From Bacillus sp. FJAT-49711 (GTDB lineage Bacteria; Bacillota; Bacilli; Bacillales; Bacillaceae_C): a stretch of 64,000 nt of DNA. Below, in pieces: positions 1 through 8,771 of this stretch. Location of the stretch: contig NZ_JAGYPL010000002.1 of assembly GCF_018343715.1 (NCBI RefSeq), positions 1,149,670 through 1,213,669 of the forward strand, given 5' to 3'. Under the pieces are notes generated by a model. That model did not search any database, was not told where the DNA came from, and saw nothing but the letters and a program-made list of their open reading frames with translations. Position 1 is the first letter of the stretch; each line of letters begins with the position of its first letter. The position numbers and the translations under genes are program-made.

Positions 1-288
1 GCACGTTGGAATACCGCGAATGTTGAAGCATTAAATAGACTTCCTTGGGAACAAAAAGATTTGGAGGCCATTCTAGAACAATGGGAATGGTTTAGAGAAA
101 GGGAAGTTGTCATCGGTGGGTACTATACAACCCGCCATATCGCGAATATGTGGAATGAAATTGTTTTAAATGGAAAGGTGACCCGTGAAGCGGTCGAAGA
201 AGGAGTGCGGGAAATCAACAAGGAACTCCGGAAAAAACGTGAGGAATTCGGTTTGGAAACATCTGACACCGATCGCCTTGATGAATAA
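1..288 (+). CDS. Extracellular solute-binding protein, C-terminal end (partial)
   Basis: The reading frame is open from the left edge and ends at TAA, giving 95 residues of a protein whose start lies outside the window. The fragment is rich in Trp and charged residues (WEWFRERE, then GGYYTTRH, then a Lys/Glu-rich helix ending KKREEFG). From memory this resembles the C-terminus of the long lipoprotein solute-binding proteins (about 900-1000 aa) found with DUF5696 loci in Paenibacillus-type bacteria. It sits 14 bp before a MalF-type permease, which fits the order binding protein, permease, permease of a CUT1 sugar importer. The family assignment is inference from a short fragment and context. 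Confidence 0.6.
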   Translation, partial: ARWNTANVEALNRLPWEQKDLEAILEQWEWFREREVVIGGYYTTRHIANMWNEIVLNGKVTREAVEEGVREINKELRKKREEFGLETSDTDRLDE

Positions 289-302
289 GGGGGCGCACAT
301 AA

Positions 303-1277
303 ATGGCTATTGAATCAACAACGACTGTAAAAAATGAGGCTCCGATCACTAAAACATCGGGTCCTCCCCTTCCGATGGGGAAATGGAAAAAACTTTGGTT
401 TGATATGAAAAGAAACCGTATGTCTTATTTATTATTAGCACCATTTCTACTCGTATTTACCATGTTTACGATAATTCCTATCATTACATCGGTTATGTTA
501 AGTTTTTCCTATTACAATATCGTGGAAGCCCCAAGATTTGTTGGTCTTTCTAATTACAAACTATTGTTTGTTGATGATGATATTTTCTTAAAAGCTATTG
601 GGATTACGCTTAAATTTGCGTTCGTAACAGGACCGCTCGGCTATGTGTTAGCGTTTTTGCTGGCATGGCTCATCAGTCAAATCCCGCAAAAGTATCGCTT
701 TTTCTATACATTATGTTTTTATACACCATCGATTACGAGTGCGGTTGCGATGTCTGTCGTGTGGCTGTATTTATTCGCAGGTGACCGAAAAGGCTTGTTT
801 AACCACTTTTTAATGCAAATTGGAATATTAAATGAACCTTATTTATTTTTACAAAATGTTGAATCAATTGTTCCGGTTATCATCATTGTATCGTTATGGA
901 GCAGCATGGGAATTGGCTTTCTTGCTTTCCTCGCTGGGTTGCAAAATGTTCCAAAGGATTTATATGAAGCAGGAAAAATTGATGGGATTAGGTATCGCTG
1001 GCAAGAGCTATGGTATATTACCCTGCCGTCTGTAAAACCACAACTTTTATTCGGAGCGGTTATGCAGGTTGTATTTTCACTCCAAGTGTTTGATGTGAGT
1101 ATGCAGCTCGTCGGTATGCCAAGTCCGCTATATGCGGGACATACGATCCTTGCACATTTATATGACTATGCTTTTATCCGCTTTGAAATGGGATATGCTT
1201 CTGCGATTGCGGTCATTTTATTTCTTATGATGCTTGGGTTAAATAGACTTATTTTTAGAGTGTTGGGGAGGGAATAG
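303..1277 (+). CDS. Sugar ABC transporter permease, MalF-type
   Basis: Membrane subunit of a binding-protein-dependent sugar importer (CUT1 class). It is 324 aa, with a hydrophilic N-terminal tail of about 40 residues, then a first membrane segment (about 42-66) and about five more. The cytoplasmic EAA loop that docks the ATPase is visible as EAGKIDG at 222-228. The ATG follows AAGGGGG. The gene lies between the binding-protein fragment and a MalG-type permease in the same operon. No ATPase gene is nearby, so a shared MsmX-type ATPase is likely. The substrate cannot be told from sequence. Confidence 0.9.
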   Translation: MAIESTTTVKNEAPITKTSGPPLPMGKWKKLWFDMKRNRMSYLLLAPFLLVFTMFTIIPIITSVMLSFSYYNIVEAPRFVGLSNYKLLFVDDDIFLKAIGITLKFAFVTGPLGYVLAFLLAWLISQIPQKYRFFYTLCFYTPSITSAVAMSVVWLYLFAGDRKGLFNHFLMQIGILNEPYLFLQNVESIVPVIIIVSLWSSMGIGFLAFLAGLQNVPKDLYEAGKIDGIRYRWQELWYITLPSVKPQLLFGAVMQVVFSLQVFDVSMQLVGMPSPLYAGHTILAHLYDYAFIRFEMGYASAIAVILFLMMLGLNRLIFRVLGRE

Positions 1278-1280
1278 AAG

Positions 1281-2144
1281 ATGAGAGCTGCGGTTTCCCG
1301 AAAAAAAACAGATTGGGGAGGAGTTTTTCTTTACGTATTCCTAACCGTTTTCGGTTTACTGATGCTTGCGCCGCTTGTGTATATGGCTTCAACGTCCGTT
1401 AAACCAATCAGTGAATTATTCCTGTTTCCGCCAAGGTTTTTTCCGATAAATCCTACTTTAATGAATTTCCGGGATTTGCTTTTAATTACGGGTACATCAT
1501 TTGTACCATTTTCCCGTTATATTTTTAATAGTGTATTGATCACAGCGGGGATTGTCTTTTTTGGAGTCGTGATTTCTGCTATGGCAGCCTATCCACTTGC
1601 CAAACATGAAATGCCGTTTAAAAGTTCGATTTTTAATTTGATTGTGACGGCATTAATGTTTTCGCCAATGGTATTGCAAATTCCGCAATATCTACTAGTC
1701 AGTAAATCGGGAATGATGAATACGTACTTTGCGATGATTCTCCCATATTTGGCTGCACCTATCGGTATATTCTTAATGATTCAGTTCCTTAAGCAATTGC
1801 CGGATTCTTTAATCGAGTCAGCAAGAATTGAAGGGGCCTCTGAATGGACGATTCTTTGGAAAATCGTGTTCCCGTTGCTAAAACCAGCAATTGCCACATT
1901 TGCGCTCTTTAGCTTTGTTCAAGCATGGAATGATCCGTACCCATCAATGATGTATACAACGAAGGAAGAATTAAAGACATTGCCTTTCGCGATTCAGTCC
2001 ATTAGTGGTGGGGCAGGAGTCATCGCCCGTGTCGGTACACTTGCCGCAGCAAGCTTTTTGATGGTAATACCTACCATTATCGTCTTTACGATTACACAAC
2101 GAATGGTATTGCAAACAATGGCTCACTCGGGCCTGAAAGAGTAG
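1281..2144 (+). CDS. Sugar ABC transporter permease, MalG-type
   Basis: Second membrane subunit of the same importer, 287 aa, with six predicted membrane segments. The EAA loop reads ESARIEGAS at 179-187, typical of the MalG branch. It starts 3 bp after the MalF-type gene, with a GGAGGG ribosome site inside the end of that gene, so the two are probably translationally coupled. The protein ends at a short hydrophilic tail (MAHSGLKE), usual for the family. Confidence 0.9.
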   Translation: MRAAVSRKKTDWGGVFLYVFLTVFGLLMLAPLVYMASTSVKPISELFLFPPRFFPINPTLMNFRDLLLITGTSFVPFSRYIFNSVLITAGIVFFGVVISAMAAYPLAKHEMPFKSSIFNLIVTALMFSPMVLQIPQYLLVSKSGMMNTYFAMILPYLAAPIGIFLMIQFLKQLPDSLIESARIEGASEWTILWKIVFPLLKPAIATFALFSFVQAWNDPYPSMMYTTKEELKTLPFAIQSISGGAGVIARVGTLAAASFLMVIPTIIVFTITQRMVLQTMAHSGLKE

Positions 2145-2156
2145 GGGGGAGAACAT

Positions 2157-3626
2157 TTGAAGACAACGAAACGACTTTGTGTAATGTTGGCAGCTGTCAT
2201 GATGATGTTGGTTTTGCCAATGGAAGGTTTGGCGGAAGCCCCCTACGAAGGTTATATATGGAATACCGAGGGAAGAGATGTTCATTCCATCAATGGATAT
2301 GTATATCATGATTCAATTGATGGTGCTTACTTGTCGACAGGGGTTTTTAATAATCCGGAAGATATTTTTATCGCAACGGACGACACCATTTATATTACGG
2401 ATACGGGTAATAATCGGATCGTTCATTTAGATCAAGACTATGAAGTAATCAAGGTGATTGGCGACCAAGACGGACCAGGGAAGTTAAACGGACCTAAAGG
2501 TGTGTTCATTAAGGAAGATGGAACAATCTATGTTGCCGATACGAAAAATCAACGTGTGGCCATTTTTGATGAAAATGGAAAGTTCGAAAAGGAGCTTACT
2601 GCACCGACAAGTACACTATTAGGTAAAAAGTTTTCGTATTCCCCCTCCAAGCTTGTAGTGGACAAGCGTGATTACTTGTACGTTGTCAGTGAAGGAAATA
2701 CGAAAGGCTTAATGCAAATAGACCAAAATGGTGAATTTAAAGGCTTTTTTGGAACGAATGAAGTTGGTTTTAATTTATGGCGCTTTCTTGCACGTCTCAT
2801 TGCAACAGATGAACAAAAAGCGAAAATGAGGTCCGTACAGCCATTAGCTTTTTCAAATTTAGACCAAGATGACGATGGATTTATATATACAACCACACTT
2901 GGAACGGGTGAGAATCAGATTAAGAGACTATCTCCCGTAGGGGTAGATACGTTAAATTCATCTGCAAAGAAGTATGGAGACCTGTTTAGCTACGGTGGAA
3001 ATATTGAAATCTCTGCCTTTATTGATATCACTGTTAATGAAGATGGATTGATCACAGCACTAAATCTACAGACGAGCAGAATCTATCAATATGATAAATT
3101 AGGAAATCTTTTATTCGTATTTGGTGGAACAGGAGAGCAAAACGGGATATTTACCACACCTTCAAGCATCGCCCAGGATTCGGATGGAGTGTTATACGTC
3201 GTTGACAAAGGACGAAATCGAATCGATTTATTTAGAACGACTCCTTTTGCCGACCTTGTACATACCGCGTCCAAATTATATGTAGATGGTCAATACGAAG
3301 AAGCGAAAGAAATATGGGAAGAAGTCATCCATTTAAATGGAAATTATGATATTGCTTATCATGCGATCGGAAAAGCTCTTTATAAATCAGAGAAATATAA
3401 AGAGGCGATGGATTACTTTAAAAAGGCGAGTTCCCGTACAGATTACTCTGCATCCTTCCGTGAATATCGTGTTGAATATGTTCGAGATCATTTTGGTTGG
3501 TTTTTTGGAGGGGTGATCGTCTTATTTTTTGGTCTTCGTTTTGGAATTCCGCTTTTGATCAAGCGCATTCGACAAGGTCGCAAGGAAAGACAGACGGCTC
3601 TTGAAGGAGAGGTGGAAGCAAAGTGA
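2157..3626 (+). CDS. Secreted, membrane-anchored NHL-repeat protein with TPR segment
   Basis: 489 aa from a TTG start preceded by GGGGGGAG. Residues 1-26 form a signal peptide. Residues about 50-360 hold NHL-type beta-propeller repeats: blocks such as DTIYITDTGNNRIVHLD, GTIYVADTKNQRVAIFD and GVLYVVDKGRNRIDLFR recur. Residues about 365-425 look like two TPR helices pairs (ASKLYVDGQYEEAKEIWEEV and KALYKSEKYKEAMDYFKKA). One membrane segment follows at about 450-470 with a basic cytoplasmic tail. The propeller and TPR would therefore face outward. NHL propellers commonly bind ligands or proteins and some hydrolyse lactones; no catalytic role can be claimed here. The 4-bp overlap with the next gene indicates coupling. 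Confidence 0.8.
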   Translation: MKTTKRLCVMLAAVMMMLVLPMEGLAEAPYEGYIWNTEGRDVHSINGYVYHDSIDGAYLSTGVFNNPEDIFIATDDTIYITDTGNNRIVHLDQDYEVIKVIGDQDGPGKLNGPKGVFIKEDGTIYVADTKNQRVAIFDENGKFEKELTAPTSTLLGKKFSYSPSKLVVDKRDYLYVVSEGNTKGLMQIDQNGEFKGFFGTNEVGFNLWRFLARLIATDEQKAKMRSVQPLAFSNLDQDDDGFIYTTTLGTGENQIKRLSPVGVDTLNSSAKKYGDLFSYGGNIEISAFIDITVNEDGLITALNLQTSRIYQYDKLGNLLFVFGGTGEQNGIFTTPSSIAQDSDGVLYVVDKGRNRIDLFRTTPFADLVHTASKLYVDGQYEEAKEIWEEVIHLNGNYDIAYHAIGKALYKSEKYKEAMDYFKKASSRTDYSASFREYRVEYVRDHFGWFFGGVIVLFFGLRFGIPLLIKRIRQGRKERQTALEGEVEAK

Positions 3627-4237
3627 ATACTGTACAGATGATGCGCCAAATCTTATTTAAACCATTAGACTTCTTTTATGAGATTCAGGAGCCGAACCGC
3701 TTAAAATGGTCACAAGGATTTATCCTTATCCTATTAGCTTTTATTGCAAGAATGGCATCTCTTCTATTAGTTGGATATGATTTCGAAACGAGAGAGCCGT
3801 ATCAAATTTCCTATTTACATGAGTTCATTTGGATATTTGTTCCATGGATTACATGGAGTCTGTCCAACTGGAGTGTAAGCACCATTTTAGATGGTGAAGG
3901 GAAATTTAAAGAGCTTTTTATCGGCAGTGCTTTTTGTCTTGTCCCATATATCATATTTATTATTCCTATAACTTTAATGACAAATGTTCTCGCATTGAGT
4001 GAAGAAACGTTTTATAACTCAGCTACCATTTTCATTTTTTGCTGGGTTGGTCTATTAATTTTAATAAAGGTAAAAGTTTTGCATGACTTTGAAGTCGGAA
4101 AGCTTATCATGATTACGTTTTTTACATTGCTCGGAATGGCGATCATTTGGTTTATTGGTATTTTGTTATACGGACTAATCAACCAATTTATTAGTTTTTT
4201 CCTAGATCTCTTTAAAGAAATCCGATTCAGGCTATAG
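3623..4237 (+). CDS. Yip1-family integral membrane protein
   Basis: 204 aa from a GTG start overlapping the stop of the NHL gene by 4 bp. The N-terminus (ILFKPLDFFYEIQEPNRLKW) followed by five hydrophobic segments matches the layout of bacterial Yip1/YIP1-domain proteins. Function is not established for the bacterial family. Its place between the NHL-TPR protein and the DUF5696 protein, with coupled translation, suggests the three act together at the membrane. Confidence in the family is moderate; any role is inference. Confidence 0.7.
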   Translation: MNTVQMMRQILFKPLDFFYEIQEPNRLKWSQGFILILLAFIARMASLLLVGYDFETREPYQISYLHEFIWIFVPWITWSLSNWSVSTILDGEGKFKELFIGSAFCLVPYIIFIIPITLMTNVLALSEETFYNSATIFIFCWVGLLILIKVKVLHDFEVGKLIMITFFTLLGMAIIWFIGILLYGLINQFISFFLDLFKEIRFRL

Positions 4238-4249
4238 GAGGTGGAAAAG

Positions 4250-6574
4250 TTGTTCCAATACGAAAAGATTAATCGGAAAAACATGTTAATATTCTTCATC
4301 TGCACGATGTTAATCTTTAGTTTGTTTCCACAAGGGATTTTTGCAGAGGATGCTGAAAGTGATTCTGCTGCCGAAGCGAATAGTGAGGAGCAGGAAGCGG
4401 GTTCTGACGGTGAGAATGCCGAGGCGGCTCCACCTAAAGAAATCGTCATTGTTGAAACAGGAGAATTATATCCTATTACTGCAACGAAAAAGGTAGCGGA
4501 AAATGCTTCTTTTGAGCTATATATCGATGAAGCGAACGGAAATATTCGAATTGTTAATAAAAAGTCTGGAATTGAATGGCTTGGAGGGCCACAAGTAGAT
4601 AAAGGAATTCTCCCTAACAATAAGGCGTTTATCGATGCCCCTGTTCATATTGAATATACAGACGGATCGAGTATATCCCAAACATATACGTTAAAAGACA
4701 AGGAAAATGAATTTACAACGTCAGTGATTGAAAACGGCATACGAGTTGACTTTTCGATTAAGGAAATAAAGGTCAATTTTGCGCTTGAATATACACTGAC
4801 GGACGATGGGTTTGAAGTGACGATTCCAGATGACTCCATTAAGGAATCGGGAACAGTTAGACTTACGAGCCTAGAAGTGATGCCATTTTTCCATGCAGCT
4901 GACAGAAAAGTGGATGGAGAAGTGTTTGTTCCGGATGGATCAGGGGCGTTAATGATCGTTAGCGAAAAACATCCACAATATTTTAAAGGATATTCTGAAC
5001 CTGTTTATGGACCAGATCCTACTTTCGCAATGGAGCTTGGGGATGTTATGGCTCAAGGTTTTACGAGAGGAGCAGCACCTAAAGAAAAAATTGCCCTGCC
5101 TGTGTTCGGCATTCATCAAGATAAAACTGGCTTCCTAGGCATTATTACAGAAGGAGAAGAAACAGCTAATATTACAGCTACACCTTCGGGGATAAGAAAT
5201 ATTCCGCTGTACCGTGCAGGAGCAAAGTTCTTTTACAGAAAACAAGATGTCATGTTTATTGGTTCTTCAGGGGCCATACCATTATTCCAAGGACAAAGAT
5301 TGACCGGAGATCGAAAGGTGAAATACATATTATTAGAAGGTGAAGGGTCCAATTACGTCGGAATGGCACATGCTTATCGAGATTATTTGCTCAAGGAAGC
5401 CGGATTGCAAAAACAAGCTGAGCAAGAAGCACCTTTATTTCTTGAACTAGTTGGTGGGATTTTGCGTGATGAAATTATTGGAAAAACATTTATCGACTTG
5501 ACTACTTTTGAACAGGCGATATCCATGATAGATGATTATGCTGATAAAGATATAAAATCTTTGACCATTACGTTTAAAGGCTGGTCAAAAAAAGGATTGT
5601 ACGGTAATCAACCAGATCATTTTCCAGTAGAACGAAAGCTTGGCGGAAAAAAGGATCTGGAGGAATTAGCAAATTATGCAAAAAAAGTGGGCGTCACTTT
5701 AAATTTAGATGCAAATTATGTCCGGCCATTTCAAGATAGTGATGGGTTGACACCTAGAAAAGATGCTGTCAGAGGAATCGATCGGGAAGTGATGATGAAC
5801 CCAAATTACCGAGTATCGAGTAGGTTAGGGCATAACGGGCAGCTCTTTTATTTATTAAAACCAAAAAAATCATCTGAGTATGCGTTGAAGGAGGCTTCTT
5901 CCTTTAAAGATCTAGGTGTTTCTGGAGTTCATTTAAATCATGTAGGAAACTTGCTTTATACGGATTTAGATAAGCAAAATCCTTCAAGTAGAGAAGATAT
6001 GAAAGAGACTTGGATCGAAACGATTGATCAATTTAAAAAATCCGTGGATCATATATCAGTAGATTATGGGTTTGGATATTTACTCGGGCGTGTAGATGAG
6101 ATTCATCAAATACCGATGGATTCTAGTAACTTTGTTTATTTAGATGAAACCGTGCCATTCTATCAAATTGTAATACATGGATTAATTCCATACACTGGAA
6201 AACCATCAAATTTGCGTGATGATGAAAGAATTGAATTTTTAAGAGCGATTGAATATGGTGCTTCACCAAGCTTCGAGCTTACGTATAAGCCGACGGATCA
6301 ATTCAAGCGTACGATGGAAGACAGATTGTTCAGTTCTGATTACTCTTATTGGTTTAATCGATCCGTTGAAGAATATAAAGAAATCAATAGGCTCAAAGAG
6401 AACATAGGTGGACAATTGATCGTAAATCATGAACGACTTGCAAAGAAAGTATACAAAACTACGTATGAAAATGGAACGCAAGTGATTGTAAATTACAATC
6501 GTAAGGCGAAAACGATTGATGGGCAAACGGTTGAAGGAGAAAATTATACAGTCATTGAAGGAGGGGGGAAATAA
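4250..6574 (+). CDS. Large secreted DUF5696-type protein, possible glycosidase
   Basis: I place the start at the TTG at 4250 because AGGAGGTG (4236-4243) lies 6 bp upstream of it. The in-frame GTG at 4241 falls inside that ribosome site. This gives 774 aa. Residues 1-30 are a signal peptide, followed by an acidic, low-complexity stretch to about residue 62. Residues about 65-380 look like a beta-sandwich. Residues about 390-720 alternate helices and strands in a TIM-barrel-like pattern (LTITFKGW, LNLDANYVRP, VSGVHLNHVG, VYLDETVPFY). A sandwich followed by a barrel is common in glycoside hydrolases, but I cannot name catalytic residues. I recognise the family as DUF5696, which is of unknown function. 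Confidence 0.75.
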   Translation: MFQYEKINRKNMLIFFICTMLIFSLFPQGIFAEDAESDSAAEANSEEQEAGSDGENAEAAPPKEIVIVETGELYPITATKKVAENASFELYIDEANGNIRIVNKKSGIEWLGGPQVDKGILPNNKAFIDAPVHIEYTDGSSISQTYTLKDKENEFTTSVIENGIRVDFSIKEIKVNFALEYTLTDDGFEVTIPDDSIKESGTVRLTSLEVMPFFHAADRKVDGEVFVPDGSGALMIVSEKHPQYFKGYSEPVYGPDPTFAMELGDVMAQGFTRGAAPKEKIALPVFGIHQDKTGFLGIITEGEETANITATPSGIRNIPLYRAGAKFFYRKQDVMFIGSSGAIPLFQGQRLTGDRKVKYILLEGEGSNYVGMAHAYRDYLLKEAGLQKQAEQEAPLFLELVGGILRDEIIGKTFIDLTTFEQAISMIDDYADKDIKSLTITFKGWSKKGLYGNQPDHFPVERKLGGKKDLEELANYAKKVGVTLNLDANYVRPFQDSDGLTPRKDAVRGIDREVMMNPNYRVSSRLGHNGQLFYLLKPKKSSEYALKEASSFKDLGVSGVHLNHVGNLLYTDLDKQNPSSREDMKETWIETIDQFKKSVDHISVDYGFGYLLGRVDEIHQIPMDSSNFVYLDETVPFYQIVIHGLIPYTGKPSNLRDDERIEFLRAIEYGASPSFELTYKPTDQFKRTMEDRLFSSDYSYWFNRSVEEYKEINRLKENIGGQLIVNHERLAKKVYKTTYENGTQVIVNYNRKAKTIDGQTVEGENYTVIEGGGK

Positions 6575-6576
6575 CC

Positions 6577-7428
6577 ATGAAACTTTCAATGAAAACAAGA
6601 CATATTATAGAAGGTTATTCTTTTGTTGGACCATGGATTATTGGCTTCTTCCTATTTATGGCTGTCCCGCTTGGCCGCTCCTTTTACTATTCATTAAATA
6701 ACTTAAAGCCTACTAAGGAAGGGCTTCAAGCAACATTTGTCGGGATGAAAAATTATCGTGATGCCTTCACGACAGACGTAAACTTTTTTCCTTTGTTGCT
6801 GGAGACGATGAAGGATATGCTCACGCAAGTGCCGCTCATCCTCATATTTGCGATGTTTTGTGCCATTCTGCTGAATCGAAACGCGTTTGGAAGAACATTT
6901 TTTAGAGGGATTTTCTTCTTGCCCGTTATTATTGCCTCGGGTGCTGCACTCAGGAAGTTAATGGAGCAAGGAGCGGCAACATTGCCGATTTTTTACCAAT
7001 TTGATTTATATAGGCAGCTGAATGCTTTTATTCCGGAAGAAGTTCTCGATCCATTATTACAATATGCGGATGCACTTACACTTGTCATGTGGGATTCGGG
7101 CGTTCAAATATTAATATTTTTGGCCGGGCTGCAGACGATATCACCTTCGCTATATGAAGCAGCAAAAATTGATGGAGCGACAGAGTGGGAAGTGTTTTGG
7201 AAAATTACGTTTCCAATGTTGATCCCGATGATTTTTGTCAATACATTGTACAGCATCGTAAACTCATTTACGAAACCGGATAATGGAGTTATGAATCATT
7301 TATTGAATGTAGTATTCGTATCGAATAACTACGCATATGGTTCCGCCATTGGCTGGCTCTATTTTATCTTTATTTTTATCGTGCTGGGCATCGTATTTCT
7401 CATATTCCGCAGAGGGTTGACCAATTAG
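6577..7428 (+). CDS. Sugar ABC transporter permease, MalF-type (second pair)
   Basis: 283 aa with six predicted membrane segments and the EAA loop EAAKIDGAT at 194-202. The N-terminus (GYSFVGPWIIGFFLF) is typical of the MalF branch in loci with long YtcQ-type binding proteins. The ATG sits 2 bp after the DUF5696 stop, with a GGAGGGGGG ribosome site inside that gene. It pairs with the next gene. Unlike the first pair there is no adjacent binding protein, so it may share the upstream one or use an unlinked one. Confidence 0.9.
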   Translation: MKLSMKTRHIIEGYSFVGPWIIGFFLFMAVPLGRSFYYSLNNLKPTKEGLQATFVGMKNYRDAFTTDVNFFPLLLETMKDMLTQVPLILIFAMFCAILLNRNAFGRTFFRGIFFLPVIIASGAALRKLMEQGAATLPIFYQFDLYRQLNAFIPEEVLDPLLQYADALTLVMWDSGVQILIFLAGLQTISPSLYEAAKIDGATEWEVFWKITFPMLIPMIFVNTLYSIVNSFTKPDNGVMNHLLNVVFVSNNYAYGSAIGWLYFIFIFIVLGIVFLIFRRGLTN

Positions 7429-7446
7429 AGAGGGGGCAGACTTTAG

Positions 7447-8430
7447 ATGGATTTGCCAATCGTTCGTTCCGTTCAAGCTCTTACGAAAAAAGTGGACCAT
7501 GACAAAAAGGCATTATTAATAAGACAAACAAAGTCAATTATTGGAAATACCTTTTATTACGTTTTGCTATTTAGCTTATCGTTTGTATTCGTTTATCCAC
7601 TTCTTTATATGATTTCCCAGTCCTTCATGCGTCCTTCGGATGTAGCGGATGCGACTGTCCAATGGCTTCCGAAAGTATTAACGATGCAAAATTATGTGGA
7701 AGCATTCAAATCGATTAATTATTGGAACGGATTATTAAACAGCATGTGGATTTCTTTTGGCAGCGCTATTTTACAAATTATTAGCTGTTCCTTTATCGGA
7801 TATGGCTTCGCACGCTATAAATTTCCTTTAAAAGGGTTGTGGCTTGCCTTGCTTGTCTTTACGTTTTTAGTGCCGCCACAAACGATTGTCGTCCCACTTT
7901 ATATCTTTTTCAGTGACTTAGGGTGGATCAATACGTTATATCCATTTATTTTCCCAGCAATTTTTGGCTTTGGCTTAAAAGGGGCGTTATTCGTCTTAAT
8001 CTTTATCCAATTTTATCTCGGCTTGCCGAAGGTTTTGGAAGAAGCAGCAAAAATCGATGGAGCCGGACCATTTCGTACATATTTTACGATTATGTTCCCG
8101 TTGGCTAAGCCAGCTATGGTTGTCGTGTTCTTGTTCTCTGTCGTTTGGAATTGGAATGACGTGTTCCAGCCGAATATGTATTTACTCGTACCCGAATACT
8201 TCAACCTAGCACAGAACTTAGCGACATTTAATGGAAACGCGAATGCGCAAGGAGTCATTCAAATGCAACAGATGGTCTCAGCGTCAGATGCATTTGGTTT
8301 GACACCGACCTTATTAAACCAAATCATGGCGGCAGTCATGCTGACCATTTTACCGATCGTCATCTTGTATTTATTTGTACAGCGGGCGTTTGTTGAAGGG
8401 ATAGAACGCTCAGGTATCTCAGGGGAGTAG
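7447..8430 (+). CDS. Sugar ABC transporter permease, MalG-type (second pair)
   Basis: 327 aa. A cytoplasmic N-terminal tail of about 30 residues precedes six membrane segments. The EAA loop reads EEAAKIDGAG at 198-207. It follows its MalF-type partner by 18 bp with a GAGGGGGC ribosome site. It is the last gene of the operon: after it come only dispersed repeat copies and a gene on the other strand. No clear intrinsic terminator with a T-run follows directly, so termination may lie within the repeat. Confidence 0.9.
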   Translation: MDLPIVRSVQALTKKVDHDKKALLIRQTKSIIGNTFYYVLLFSLSFVFVYPLLYMISQSFMRPSDVADATVQWLPKVLTMQNYVEAFKSINYWNGLLNSMWISFGSAILQIISCSFIGYGFARYKFPLKGLWLALLVFTFLVPPQTIVVPLYIFFSDLGWINTLYPFIFPAIFGFGLKGALFVLIFIQFYLGLPKVLEEAAKIDGAGPFRTYFTIMFPLAKPAMVVVFLFSVVWNWNDVFQPNMYLLVPEYFNLAQNLATFNGNANAQGVIQMQQMVSASDAFGLTPTLLNQIMAAVMLTILPIVILYLFVQRAFVEGIERSGISGE

Positions 8431-8433
8431 TAA

Positions 8434-8640
8434 GAAAAGCGGAAGCGCCATGCTCATCGATGTATAGGCCCACAGGATGTGGGTCCGTCGACGTCGCCAC
8501 AGGACGTGGGGGTTTTAGTAGACGTTCCTTTTTGGACTTCGACTGAGATAAAGGAAACACGACGAGGAACGAGTCGATGTTGACTTATCGTAGGGAGGAG
8601 GAAAAGAAGTTTACTAGTCGATAGGCGCTGTAGCTAGACA
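8434..8640 (+). repeat. Dispersed Bacillus-type repeat, copy A
   Basis: Begins with AAAAGCGGAAGCGCC and ends with GGCGCTGTAGCTAGACA, the outer ends being roughly complementary. The segment 8537-8640 matches, inverted and nearly base for base, the element at 53034-53136, including CTTCGACTGAGATAAAGG. Copy A carries an extra internal stretch (about 8455-8530) that the other copy lacks. I recognise it as a family of intergenic repeats seen in many Bacillaceae genomes; it encodes nothing credible. Confidence 0.75.
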
Positions 8641-8645
8641 AAGCA

Positions 8646-8740
8646 AAGCGGAAGCGCCTGATCAGCTCCGAGAAGCAGAGGTTCTTAGAAACGGTAGTGG
8701 TTATTTTTGATTTCGATCCCTTAGCGCTTGCAGCTGGACA
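8646..8740 (+). repeat. Dispersed Bacillus-type repeat, short copy next to copy A
   Basis: A second, shorter unit directly after copy A with the same end pattern: AAGCGGAAGCGCC at the left and AGCGCTTGCAGCTGGACA at the right. The middle differs from copy A. The tandem arrangement suggests insertion of one element beside another. Confidence 0.6.
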
Positions 8741-8747
8741 ATAAGAA

Positions 8748-8771
8748 AGAGGAATGAATTTTCATTCCTCT
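8748..8771 (-). terminator. Hairpin at the 3' end of the minus-strand YesL gene
   Basis: Perfect 10-bp inverted repeat AGAGGAATGA / TCATTCCTCT with a 4-base loop. It overlaps the last codons of the YesL gene, and on the minus strand it is followed by TTTCTTATTGT. It could also stop transcripts arriving from the plus-strand operon. Confidence 0.65.

Noticed and set aside
4012-4620. 202-codon minus-strand frame
   Set aside because: It lies antisense to the Yip1 and DUF5696 genes, which are clearly coding and translationally arranged; the composition is Ser-rich shadow sequence.
8360-8560. 66-codon minus-strand frame over the repeat
   Set aside because: It overlaps the permease end and the dispersed repeat, with no ribosome site or recognisable product.
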